From Amorphophallus konjac (Eukaryota; Streptophyta; Magnoliopsida; Alismatales; Araceae): a DNA stretch of 64,000 nucleotides. Position 1 is the first letter of the stretch. Each line of letters begins with the position of its first letter. Below are positions 55,060-64,000 of the stretch, piece after piece. Both the position numbers and the translations under genes were made by a program. The notes under the pieces were generated by a model. That model worked only from the letters and a program-made list of their open reading frames with translations, was not told the DNA's origin and did not search any database. The stretch spans positions 68,161,491 through 68,225,490 of the forward strand of contig CM040124.1 in NCBI GenBank assembly GCA_022559845.1, read 5' to 3'.

Positions 55060-55195
55060 AGATCTTCAATAGAGGAAGAAGAGGATGTAGAATTCCATGG
55101 ATGTAGAGGCTCCAAATCTTCAATAGAGGAAGAAGAACTCTGTGGATGTAGAGGTTTCAAATCTTCAATAGAGGAAGAAGAACTCCGTGGATGAA
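55060..55195. repeat. 45-54-bp tandem repeat, three copies, in the 5' LTR
   Basis: Counterpart of 46555-46690, offset by 8,505 bp. In the transcription direction it follows the TATA box at 55297-55303, so it would be at the start of the RNA. Confidence 0.9.
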
Positions 55196-55296
55196 GCTTT
55201 TAGGTGCATGGGAGTCTTCCTCCTTGAGCCTTTGGTCCGGCAGCACCTCCCCTTGAATTGATCTTGATCTCTTAACACAAGGGAGAGAGGAGTCCC

Positions 55297-55303
55297 ATTT
55301 ATA
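55297..55303 (-). promoter_or_regulatory. TATA box driving the young element
   Basis: Minus-strand TATAAAT, with the 150-bp repeat array immediately upstream (55306-56204). Expected transcription start about 30 bp downstream, near 55265. Confidence 0.75.
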
Positions 55304-55305
55304 GG

Positions 55306-56204
55306 GTTGAAATTCGAAATTAATTCCAAGGGAAATTAGGAAAACATGTTTTAGTGGGATTTGGAATGAGATAAACATTAGGCAAGTGTCCCTTCAACCT
55401 TGGAAAGTCATAGGAACCCTTTCCTAAGTGGAAAAAGAGATTAAATGAGGAAAGGAAGTGAAATTCGGAATTAAATCAAGAGAAAATAAGAAAACATGTT
55501 TTAGTTGGAATTTGGAAGAGATAAACATTAGGCAAGTGTCCCTTCAACCTTGGAAAGTCATAGGAACCCTTTCCCAAGTGGAAAAAGAGATTAAATGAGG
55601 AAAGGAAGTGAAATTCGGAATTAAATCCAAGAGAAAATAAGAAAACATGTTTTAATTGGAATTTGGAAGAGATAAGCATTAGGCAAGTGTCCCTTCAACC
55701 TTGGAAAGTCATAGGAACCCTTTCCCAAGTGGAAAAAGAGGTTAAATGAGGAAAGAAGGGAAATTCGGAATTAAATCAAGAGAAAATAAGAAAACATGTT
55801 TTAGTTGGAATTTGGAAGAGATAAGCATTAGGCAAGTGTCCCTTCAACCTTGGAAAGTCATAGGAACCCTTTCCCAAGTGGAAAAAGAGATTAAATGAGG
55901 AAAGGAAGTGAAATTCGGAATTAAATCAAGAGAAAATAAGAAAACATGTTTTAGTTGGAATTTGGAAGAGATAAGCATTAGGCAAGTGTCCCTTCAACCT
56001 TGGAAAGTCATAGGAACCCGTTCCCAAGTGGAAAAGGAGGTTAAATGAGGAAAGAAGGGAAATTCGGAAATAATTCCATAAAAAATTAGAAAACTTAGTT
56101 TTGGTAGGATGGAAAGGGGGATCCTTCCTCCAAGTGTCCTTTCAATATTAGGAAGCCATAGGAACTCTTTCCCAAGTGAAAAAGGAGTGTAAGTGAGGAA
56201 AGGA
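55306..56204. repeat. six 150-bp tandem repeats in the 5' LTR (putative enhancer array)
   Basis: Same six units as 46801-47699. The arrays in both LTRs have the same copy number and nearly the same sequence, consistent with copying from one template during the last insertion. Confidence 0.95.
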
Positions 56205-56527
56205 AGGGGTGCTTCTGGAGTTCGGAATTGAACAAGAATTGACGACCGAACAGACGGTCGCTAATTAAAGAAATGACGCCCCCTGACGGGGCGTTACTTA
56301 AATGACGCCCGGGTCCCTTCCCCCATTTGATTTAAGGCCCGAAAAAATGGAGAAATGGCTCAGAAAAAACTGGAGAAAAATGGAAAAACATGTGGAAAGC
56401 TTGGGGAAGTTGGATATTCAATAAAAAGGAGGAAAATCACTCAAATAAGTCGATTTGAGGGTCAAATGGGGCATCACAGTGCGATAGGAGATATGCTCAA
56501 AATAATGTCAATTTTAGTGTGTCTACA

Positions 56528-56532
56528 ACTAA
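56528..56532. repeat. 5-bp target duplication of the nested element, right (actaa)
   Basis: Follows TCTACA at 56527 and equals 45957-45961. Confidence 0.95.
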
Positions 56533-56639
56533 TATGAATCATATAGAACTAGTACTAAGTCAATTACTGCATAGATAAACGGTTCTGGAAAGACCTTACA
56601 TCTACTGGGCTAACAGGGGCTGAAGGGGTTGTTTCTGGA

Positions 56640-56980
56640 CTGCAGGGAGTTGGACGGCCAGTGGCATGACCGCCCATGTGGTTGGGTGGTCAGTATAGAA
56701 CCGCCCAAGGGGTTGGATGGTCAGGTGAGAACTGCCCATCCCTGGGTTATGTGGTCACAGGGATGGCCGCCCATCCAAATGTGTGGTCGTCTGGGTGGCC
56801 GTTCATCCTGCCAGGGGATATGTGGTCACTTGAAGGCCGTTCATCTAGATATGTCGTTAGATGAGGGCCGCCCATCCCAGGATGTGTGGTCATGTAGTGA
56901 CCGCCCATCCTGGTTATGTGGTCTTTGGGAGACCGTTCATCCAGGACATGTGGTCTATCGTAAGACCGTCCAAGTATAGT
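56640..56980. repeat. about 32-bp degenerate repeat with small hairpins, nine units
   Basis: Units begin at successive ggtc words (spacing mostly 31-34 bp) and read GGTC-loop-G(A/G)CC followed by GCCCATCC and ATGT. Three units show perfect 5-bp stems with different base pairs: ggtcatgtagtgacc, ggtctttgggagacc and ggtctatcgtaagacc. Located downstream of the candidate TATA box on the transcribed (minus) strand. Confidence 0.85.
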
Positions 56981-57285
56981 AAAAACCCGATTAAACCAAC
57001 CCTTGCCCGCCCCGACGGGGGTTTTAAGAGTCACAATAAAACATAAAATTCGAAGAGTATATAGCATGGAATTTGGGGCTTTCAGGCTCGAAAGAAACGG
57101 AGTCGACGGTGATTCCATCCATATATAACACTTTATGTTGGGCTCGTTATTACCTACCTCAATTAGATGAAGAACGAAGAAGAAAGGACGCCGACACGTC
57201 TCCACTAATCACTAGAGATCTCCCTGGATCGATCTCCACTACGACCGCCGCTGCTACCAAAGGATTCTAGGGTTGTAGAGCTTCA

Positions 57286-57293
57286 TTTTTATA
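57286..57293 (-). promoter_or_regulatory. candidate TATA box of the Tekay LTR
   Basis: Minus-strand TATAAAAA in GAGCTATAAAAATGAAG, about 480 bp into the LTR. Confidence 0.55.
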
Positions 57294-57769
57294 GCTCATA
57301 CACATTCTGGAGCCTTCGGTGCTGGGAGTATTCGTCGAAGCAAGTTGAGTGATTGAAACGGCGCCGCAATAGTTGACCTCCCCAAAGCTCGGTCGACTAC
57401 ATGTTTTAGGGTTAGGGTTTCGATGAATTGGTAGAGGGGAAATGATCCTTAGATCATGGCCTTTCATTTGCCACCGATTTGGGCTCATTTGATGGAGTAT
57501 TAAGCTCTAATTCCGTAGTTTAAGTTAAGGTTAGGTAAGTGTGCACTTTGGACTCAAACCAAAGATTAGACCTAGTTACGGATTTTTGCTGGGTCGATCA
57601 CAGAAGACAAAGTTGTTAAATAAATCGTCCTCTACCAATTTACCATTTTTCTAGATTTTTATAAGGTATTCGAAATTTCACTAGTTCTATTTACTAAGGA
57701 ATTAAATATTAGATTCCGAAATTCATTCATTTCAATCAAATTTTAGATTTTTAAAACCGGGGTATTACA

Positions 57770-57781
57770 CCCTCCCCTACT
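57770..57781 (-). promoter_or_regulatory. Tekay polypurine tract
   Basis: Minus-strand AGTAGGGGAGGG ends at the LTR start TGTAATACC. Marks the 3' end of the internal region. Confidence 0.85.
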
Positions 57782-57845
57782 TAAGGAATTTGGTCCTCCA
57801 AATTCACTGCACTAAATACAAAAAATAGGGAATGAGATAGCTCAC

Positions 57846-60800
57846 CTAGAATAGGTTGGGATACCGCTTCCGCATAGTATCTTCAGACTCCCAAGTAGCT
57901 TCTTCGGTCCCACGTCGACTCCACTGAATTTTGACCATCGGTATGGAACGATTCCAGAGTTGCTGTTATTTCCGGTCCAGAATCTTGATAGGTCTTTCTT
58001 CATAGGTCAAATCTTCCTTCAATTCAAAATCCACATGCTGAATGATGTGAGTGGGATCATACACATATTTCCGTAACATAGACACATGGAAAACATTATG
58101 TACGCCAGACAACTGAGACGGTAAAGCCAGTCTGTAAGCAACCTCTCCCACTCTATCTAAGATCTCGAACGGACCAATATATCTCGGACTTAACTTGCCC
58201 TGAATGCCAAATCTTCGAATCCCTCTCGTAGGAGAGACCTTTAAAAATACATGCTCGCCAACCTGAAACTCCAATTCTCTCTTTCTGTTGTCGGCATAAC
58301 TCTTCTGTCTTGATTGGGCTACTTGTAACCGGTCTCGGATAATATGGATGTTCTGTGATGATTCTGAAATAAGATCCGGTCCAAGCCATTGCTTCTCACC
58401 TATCTCATCCCAACATAACAGGGAACGACAGCTTCTTCCATACAATGCTTTAAAAGGAGCCATCAGTATGCTGGATTGATAACTGTTGTTGTAGGCGAAT
58501 TCAATTAATGTCAAGTGATCACTCCAACTGCCTCCGAAATCAATCATGCATGCTCTAAGCATATCTTCCACTATCTGGTTGGTTCTTTCAGTCTGTCCAT
58601 CTGTCTATGGATGAAAAGCAGTACTGAAATTCAGACGAGTACCCAAAGACTCTTGCAGTCCCTTCCATAAATGTGAAGTAAATATGGGGTCTCTATCAGA
58701 CACAATGCTGACTGGTATGCCATGGAGCCTTACCACTTCCTTCAAATATAAAGCAGCCAATACATCAACTGTCCATTTAGACTTAATGGGTAAGAAATGA
58801 GCTGACTTTGTCAATCGATCGACAATCGCCCATATTGCATCAAGTCCACCACGAGTCCTAGGTAGACCCATAATGAAGTCCATGCTAATGCTTTCCCACT
58901 TCCATTGGGGTATGTCGAGTGATTTTAATTTTCCTGCTGGTCTGAAATGTTCAGCCTTGACTTGCTGATAAACTAAGCATCTACTCACGAAGTCTGCAAC
59001 TTCCCTTTTCATATTCGTCCACCAAAAGGATCTTTTTAAATCTCTGAACATTTTAGTACCTCCAGGATGAATGGTGTATTTGGATCTATGTGCTTCCTCA
59101 AGAATCTTGTTCTTTATTTCAGCTTCATCAGGTACACAAGTTCTACCTTAGAATAATAATCTTCCATCGTCTGCCATCATGAAGCCAGGTCTGTTGCTCA
59201 AGTTTCCCTTGATCTCTACTAGCTCGGGATCATTATCTTGCAAAGACTTGATCTCCATCAACAACTCGGGCTTAAGTCGAATCTGTGCAATCCTAACCCG
59301 ATCATTGTCAACATTAAGGTTTAGGCTAGCTAATTGTTCCAGTAGCCTCCACTCTTGTAACATGAGACTCGACAATTTAGCTACAGGCTTCCGGCTTAAT
59401 GCATCTGCCACAACATTACCTTTTCCAGGATGATACTCAATCGAGAAGTCGAAGTCCTTCAAGTACTCCAACCATCTTCTTTGCCTCATATTGAGTTCCT
59501 TCTGAGAAAATAAATATTTCAGACTCTTATGATCTGAAAACACTGTGAATGTTTCTCCATATAAGTAATGCCTCCATATCTTCAAGGCGAATACCACTGC
59601 TGCTAGTTCTAAATCATGAACAGGATAATTCTCTTCATGCTTCCTCAACTGCCTAGAAGAATAGGCAATCACTTTCCCATGCTGCATGAGTACACAGCCT
59701 AAACCAATACCTGAAGCATCAGTGTATACGACAAAACCTCCTTCACCAGAAGGTAAAGCCAATACAGGTACAGTAGTTAAACATTCCTTCAAAGTCTGAA
59801 AGCTTCGCTGGCAATCTTCTGACCAATCAAATTTATTCTCCTTGCGGTTAATCTTGTCATAGGTACCGCAATCTTAGAGAAATCTTGGATAAATCTTCGG
59901 TAATAGCCTGCTAGGCCTAGGAAACTTCTAACTTCAGTCACACTGGTAGGCTGATCCCAATTCTTCACTGCCTCTACCTTTGAAGGATCAACAGAAATTC
60001 CTTCCTTCGTGATGATATGTCCGAGAAAGGACACCTCTTGCAGCCAGAAGTCACACTTACTGAACTTGGCATATAGCTGATGATCTCTCAATAGTTGCAA
60101 TGCCATCCTCAGATGTTCAGCATGCTCCTCTTCATTCTTAGAATAAATCAGGATATCATCAATGAATACCACGACCCATTGATCAAGGTAGGGCCGAAAT
60201 ACATTATTCATCAACTGTATGAAAGCTGCTGGTGCATTCGTTAGACCAAAAGGCATAACGACAAATTCGAAATGACCATACATGCTGCGGAAAGCTGTTC
60301 TATAGATATCCTCTTCCTTAATCCGCAACTGATGATATCCAGATCAAAGATCGATCTTAGAAAAATACTGAGCTCCCGCTATCTGATCAAATAATTCATC
60401 AATCCTCGGTAATGGATATTTGTTCTTGATAGTCAGCTGGTTCAATTGTCGATAATCGATGCACAATCTCATCGAACCATCTTTCTTCCGGACGACTAAT
60501 ACAAGGGCTCCCCAAGGGGAAGTACTTGGACGAATGAAACCCTTCTCAAGTAATTCCATCAACTGTTGCTTTAATTCCCTCAGTTCCACAGGAGACATAC
60601 GATAAGGAGCTTTGGAAATAGGAGATGTGCCAGGAATGAGATCAATAGAAAAGATAACTTCCCGCTCAGGCGGAAGTCATGGTAATTCCTCTGGAAAGAC
60701 ATCAGGAAAATCTCGGACAACTGAAATGTCCTTAATCTCGATCTACTACTCAGGGGTCGCATAGACAAAGGCTAGAAAAGCTTTACATCCATGCTTCATC

Positions 60801-62239
60801 AGCTTATCAGCTCGAAGAGCCGAGATAAGTGATACAGAGTTATGGTGTTTAACTCCTACAAGAGAAAGTCTCGGGTGCCTAGTAAAAGACACAGAGCTAG
60901 TACTGCAGTGAACATTAGCCTCACATTTAGCCAACCAATCTGCTCCTAGGATTACATCATAATCCTTCATGTCCATGCAAACTAAATCTGCTGGAAAATT
61001 CTGTTCATCAATCATAACCTTACTAGAAGGATAGAAATACTGAATTGCTGATCTCGTACCAATAGGGGTTGAAATCTCTAATGGAGAATCCATCAAAATA
61101 GGCTTCACAGCTAAAGGCTTAGCAAAACTCTGAGAAATAAATGAATGTGTGGCACCAGTATCGAAAAGAACAAATGCTGGCTTGTCGAGTATAATAAGAG
61201 TACCTTCGACGAGTCCACCACTCTCAGTGGTTCCTGTCTCATCTGCCTGTAGAGCTTGGAGCTTGCCTTGTTGTTTCTTGATGCCTTGAGGTTTCGCCGA
61301 CATAGCTTGCTCAGATAAAAGAGGACAATCAGGGATACGGTGCTCCCTACTTCCACATCGCAAACAGGCACCCAACTTGCGCCAGCACTCCTCCATCTTG
61401 TGACCTGGACGATCACAATACTTGCATACTCCTTTGAATGGAACAATAGGGCCAGGCTTCTTGTCTTCACGTCTCGGCATCTTGCCCTTCCACGATCCGG
61501 AATCACTCCACGAACCAAGCCCACTAATATGCCTCTTCTTGCCATACCCGGGTTTGATATTCCCGGGACCCGTAGGTTGTTCCTTCCTTGCACTTTTTCC
61601 ACGGATTCTCTCCGTCATTTCTAGAGTATCTTCTAGGACTTGAGCTTTTCTCACCATTTCAGAATAGGTTGGGATTTCCATTGGTGCCAATTGGTTGATA
61701 TATAGCAGCTTCAGTCCATTAAGAAAGCGCTTAGCCTTCATCTTCTCGGTGGATATCAAGTGAGTAGCATATCGGGATAACCGAGAAAATTGAGCTTCAT
61801 ATTCTGCCACAGATAGATTTCGCTGCTTCAAAGCTGCGAACTCCACTGCCTTCTTCTCTTGCACTCTATCAGAAAAGTATTTGCTATTAAAGAATTCTTC
61901 GAACTCCTCCCATGTGACTTGCTGATCACCAAGAGTAGCCTTCACTGAATCCCACCATGTTCTAGCATCACGTTCAAGTTGAAAGGTTGATAGAAGGACA
62001 CGTTCTTGATTGCTGCACTACATTACTTCGAATATCCTTCCCATTTCATCTAGCCAGTGCTCGGCTTCGTCAGGGTCAGTCGAGCCACCAAATCTCGGCG
62101 GATTCATCCCTCGGAAGTTTCGATATAAATCACCAGTGCCATGGTTTGCAGTTCCTGCTTGGGCCACTTGTTACAAAATTTGAGTAAGGCCTTGAACCGT
62201 GCGCTGTAAGTTCCTCCATTCCGCGCGATCATCTGCCAT
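57846..62239 (-). pseudogene. Tekay/Del-like gag-pol polyprotein, interrupted
   Basis: Minus-strand frame from ATG at 62239. Gag to about 61300: RTWWDS, WEEFEEFFNSKYFSDRVQEK, RYATHLISTEK. Two CCHC knuckles, CKYCDRPGHKMEEC and CLRCGSREHRIPDC (about 61310-61430). Protease LFDTGATHSFISQ (about 61125-61165). Reverse transcriptase 60600-59870 with [16 protein letters not shown] and an intact FIDD box near 60155. RNase H 59790-59350 ([22 protein letters not shown]). Integrase 59080-58150 with SMDFIMGLP and SDRDPIF. Chromodomain-like tail ATWESEDTMRKRYPNLF ending at TAG 57846-57848. Stops at 62171, 62018, 60746, 60677, 60344, 59148, 58602 and 57966, and a one-base frameshift near 59847. Catalytic motifs survive, so the copy is of moderate age. 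Would make structural and replication proteins if intact. Confidence 0.94.
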
Positions 62240-62433
62240 TGCAAGGGCCTACACGTGGAATAGATTACTTAGGTTCATTAAAAATAGATAAAATCGTAAT
62301 TAAGGCATGAACTTAACCCAAGTTTCTACCCAAATCTCACTAGGTTGGGTTCTTAGACTTATAACAAGGTTATGGGTCCTAAATCATCACTTAGACCCCT
62401 AGAACTTAGAAAACCTAGGAATGTGAAACCTAG
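62240..62433 (-). other. Tekay leader between primer-binding site and gag
   Basis: About 190 bp of AT-rich non-coding sequence between the primer-binding site and the gag ATG. A normal, short leader for this lineage. No further feature seen. Confidence 0.7.
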
Positions 62434-62445
62434 GCTCTGATACCA
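62434..62445 (-). promoter_or_regulatory. Tekay primer-binding site (initiator tRNA-Met)
   Basis: Minus-strand TGGTATCAGAGC, 7 bp inside the 5' LTR end at 62453. Same primer as the copia. Confidence 0.96.
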
Positions 62446-62452
62446 CCTAAAC

Positions 62453-64000
62453 TGTCACGCCCCGACGTGGAATATCGGAACGTACAATCAGAAATAGCTA
62501 GAAATAACATTAATATGCTAAACTAAGCATTAAACACAAGTGATATGAAGAGAGATAACTTATTGATCAAGAAACATTCCAAATCTAGTACAATAACCTT
62601 AAACCAACTTAATACAAACTGAGGCAATACAACTTTAACAATAATATCATAACTGAAGCTAAACACACTCTAAGGCACAACTAATACTAGGATAACCGTG
62701 CCAACTCAACATCTAGAATTGGTACACTCAGAGATATCACTCCTATCCCTCCCCATCAGTATGCGCATCGTCACTTGAACTGCCTGGAAAAGGGGGGAGG
62801 AAACAACAACTATGAGCTGACGCTCAGTAGATAATAACAGGCAAGTTTACGTAATTAACCAATTATTCCATTTATATATGCAATGATAAGAAATGAAATG
62901 ACGATACAGAAGAAAAACAATGTAATATAAAGATCTTGCAAGGTCAAGAAAATATAAGATATATGGATTTCAACAAAAATAACATGTAACAAGTGTAACA
63001 TGAAATTGTAATGAGGAAATGGCCATCATCAAGTAATTAAACAGTCAAGCATGAATAAGTAACAAGATATAACAAGAGATTTCTGTCGTAGACATCACGC
63101 TAGTCATGCACTCGGTGCAATGTCTCACCTTGTCATTACAAACTCCCATGGGCACAAGTACTTTTCGGGTGCTCTCCCCAGGACCAGACTGGGCCCTTAT
63201 GATGCGTTGGCATTGATTTATCGGATCCAAGATCCCAAGTTCCGTCTAGACATTTAGTCAAGTTTATGGCCAAATAATCAGATGATTTACTGTCCAGAAG
63301 TTCAAGATTTAAAGGACTAATCCATCCTTGGATTCAAGAGCACGAAACACGATAAAACTCATCTCGGAGAGTTATACGGTCATACATAAACCGCTCAAGA
63401 GATATATGCGGCTAATAAGGGGCCGCACTTACAGGATCTGGACTGAAACGCAGCCCACGAGGTCAAGAATGAACGGCTGACAGTGTGCCGCTCTAAAGCA
63501 TGAACGATAAGTTCTGGGCCGTGCATGTCCAGAAGACCTTAAGACCCATGAACAAGATATACGGACCATACAGGGTCATATTCAAGATATGCGGTCCAAG
63601 AGAATCCGCATAAGGTTTGAATGGTCATATTTCCATCCGCACCCTCCGGGCTTGGCTAGAAGGTGAAGAAGTCACTCTATTGAGCTCCGGGCTGCCAAAG
63701 ACAGGGTAAAGCTAAACCAGGGCCTAGTACACTGTCCATTGGTCAGTCTAGGGCTCAATGTTTGGTCGAAGGTTGATCAAGGTTAATCGACCAACGCTTA
63801 ATGGCATAAGCCAAGTATATACGGTAGTTATTGGGCCGCTTATAAGGACATGCGGTTCACTACTGGCGGCACATGCCTCTTTAGCCCAATTCGATCCAAG
63901 ACTTAAAACCAATGGTTTAGTCACGTAAAATGATGTTCTGGTGGTCCAATAGGTTCTTAGCAGGGAGATACAAAGATCCCACGATAATGGTAAGTCCGCC
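62453..64000 (-). repeat. Tekay 5' LTR (partial, runs past the window)
   Basis: The last 1,548 bp of the 5' LTR, colinear with 44087-45634. It carries several extra substitutions relative to the 3' LTR, some of which destroy inverted words (for example near 63570). The LTR start and the outer target duplication lie outside the window. Confidence 0.93.

Larger units (their letters stand above)
45962..56527 (-). mobile_element. young non-autonomous LTR retrotransposon with an unknown 959-aa ORF
   Basis: 10,566 bp. LTRs of exactly 2,061 bp each start TGTAGA and end TCTACA and are flanked by actaa. By eye the LTRs differ only at about 46987 versus 55492 (T/C) and 47612 versus 56117 (T/G). Orientation is minus: a primer-binding-site-like TGGCGATCACGG follows the LTR at 54463 downwards, and a purine tract (AAGGCGGGGCAGC on minus) touches the other LTR at 48035-48023. 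The 6.4-kb interior holds one long ORF (53711-50832) and no protease, RT, RNase H, integrase, zinc knuckle or chromodomain, so it depends on another element's enzymes. It interrupts the 3' LTR of the Tekay element. I do not recognise the family. Confidence 0.95.
54467..56527 (-). repeat. 5' LTR of the young element (2,061 bp)
   Basis: Same as 45962-48022 with about two substitutions. Begins (minus) TGTAGACACACTAAAA at 56527 and ends GAATCTACA at 54467. Confidence 0.97.
56528..57769 (-). repeat. Tekay 3' LTR, proximal part (start of LTR)
   Basis: Minus strand begins TGTAATACCCCGG at 57769. TATA-like TATAAAAA on the minus strand at 57286-57293. Between about 56640 and 56980 it holds a 32-bp hairpin-word array. 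Continues at 45961 after removal of the nested element. Confidence 0.92.
44087..64000 (-). mobile_element. Tekay/Del-like Ty3/gypsy element, minus strand, running off the window
   Basis: 5' LTR from beyond 64000 to 62453, primer-binding site at 62434-62445, gag-pol 62239-57846, polypurine tract at 57770-57781, and 3' LTR from 57769 to 44087, which is split by a 10.6-kb LTR element at 45962-56527. The 3' end of the LTR reads TGTCACGCCCCGACG in plus orientation at 44087 and again at 62453. The two LTRs differ visibly (about four changes in the first 40 bp, fewer later), so insertion is older than the nested element. Lineage from gag wording, two zinc knuckles and a C-terminal chromodomain-like tail. 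Confidence 0.92.

Noticed and set aside
56640..56980. CRISPR-like array of short hairpins with about 20-bp spacers
   Set aside because: Spacers are related to each other (GCCCATCC, ATGT), stems vary and the context is an LTR.
63045..63230. 61-codon minus-strand frame, also at 44679-44864
   Set aside because: Occurs in both Tekay LTRs, with no start context or coding character.

Overview
The window looks like nuclear DNA of a flowering plant, taken from a repeat-rich intergenic region. I find no host gene I can name, no tRNA or rRNA, no CRISPR array and no bacterial-type operon. Almost everything recognisable is transposable-element DNA: plant lineages of Ty3/gypsy (chromovirus, Tekay/Del-like, Tat-like), a Ty1/copia Sirevirus-like element, L1-type LINE fragments and hAT DNA transposons. 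The species cannot be fixed from the sequence.

Layout. 1-4.7 kb: a decayed hAT transposase gene (minus strand) with a 153-bp tandem repeat in what looks like its 5' intron. 4.8-7.4 kb: a chromovirus whose middle is missing. 7.4-12.6 kb: GC-rich and GA-rich duplicated DNA plus two LINE fragments of opposite orientation. 12.6-17.5 kb: mostly unassigned sequence holding one clean non-autonomous hAT element (625 bp, 8-bp target duplication). 17.56-41.94 kb: an old Tat-like gypsy element on the plus strand, broken up by insertions: an unassigned LTR-like block, a complete 10.6-kb Sirevirus-like copia (21183-31769, 5-bp target duplication) and a probable solo LTR (38158-40721). An antisense ORF remnant typical of Tat elements lies at 41400-41942. 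42.67-44.09 kb: a plus-strand Tekay-like LTR piece. 44087-64000 and beyond: a minus-strand Tekay/Del element whose 3' LTR is split by another LTR element.

The most interesting object is that inner element, 45962-56527. It is 10,566 bp long with a 5-bp duplication (actaa), and its two 2,061-bp LTRs differ at only about two positions by eye. It has no recognisable protease, reverse transcriptase, RNase H or integrase, yet it keeps an uninterrupted 959-codon minus-strand ORF of unknown family, whose C-terminal half is built from repeats of the type GHRxPFxxIPPEPPDF. Its LTR promoter has a TATA box directly preceded by six 150-bp tandem repeats. This appears to be a very young non-autonomous LTR retrotransposon that must be mobilised in trans.

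Insertion history read from the nesting: Tat is old and heavily mutated, the Sirevirus-like copia inside it is younger, the Tekay element has moderately diverged LTRs, and the unknown element inside the Tekay LTR is the youngest. Several unrelated LTRs in the window carry scattered arrays of short palindromic or hairpin words (GGTCGACC, GCGTCGACGC, GGCGCGCC, GGTCA-loop-TGACC), a shared style of LTR organisation that deserves testing.
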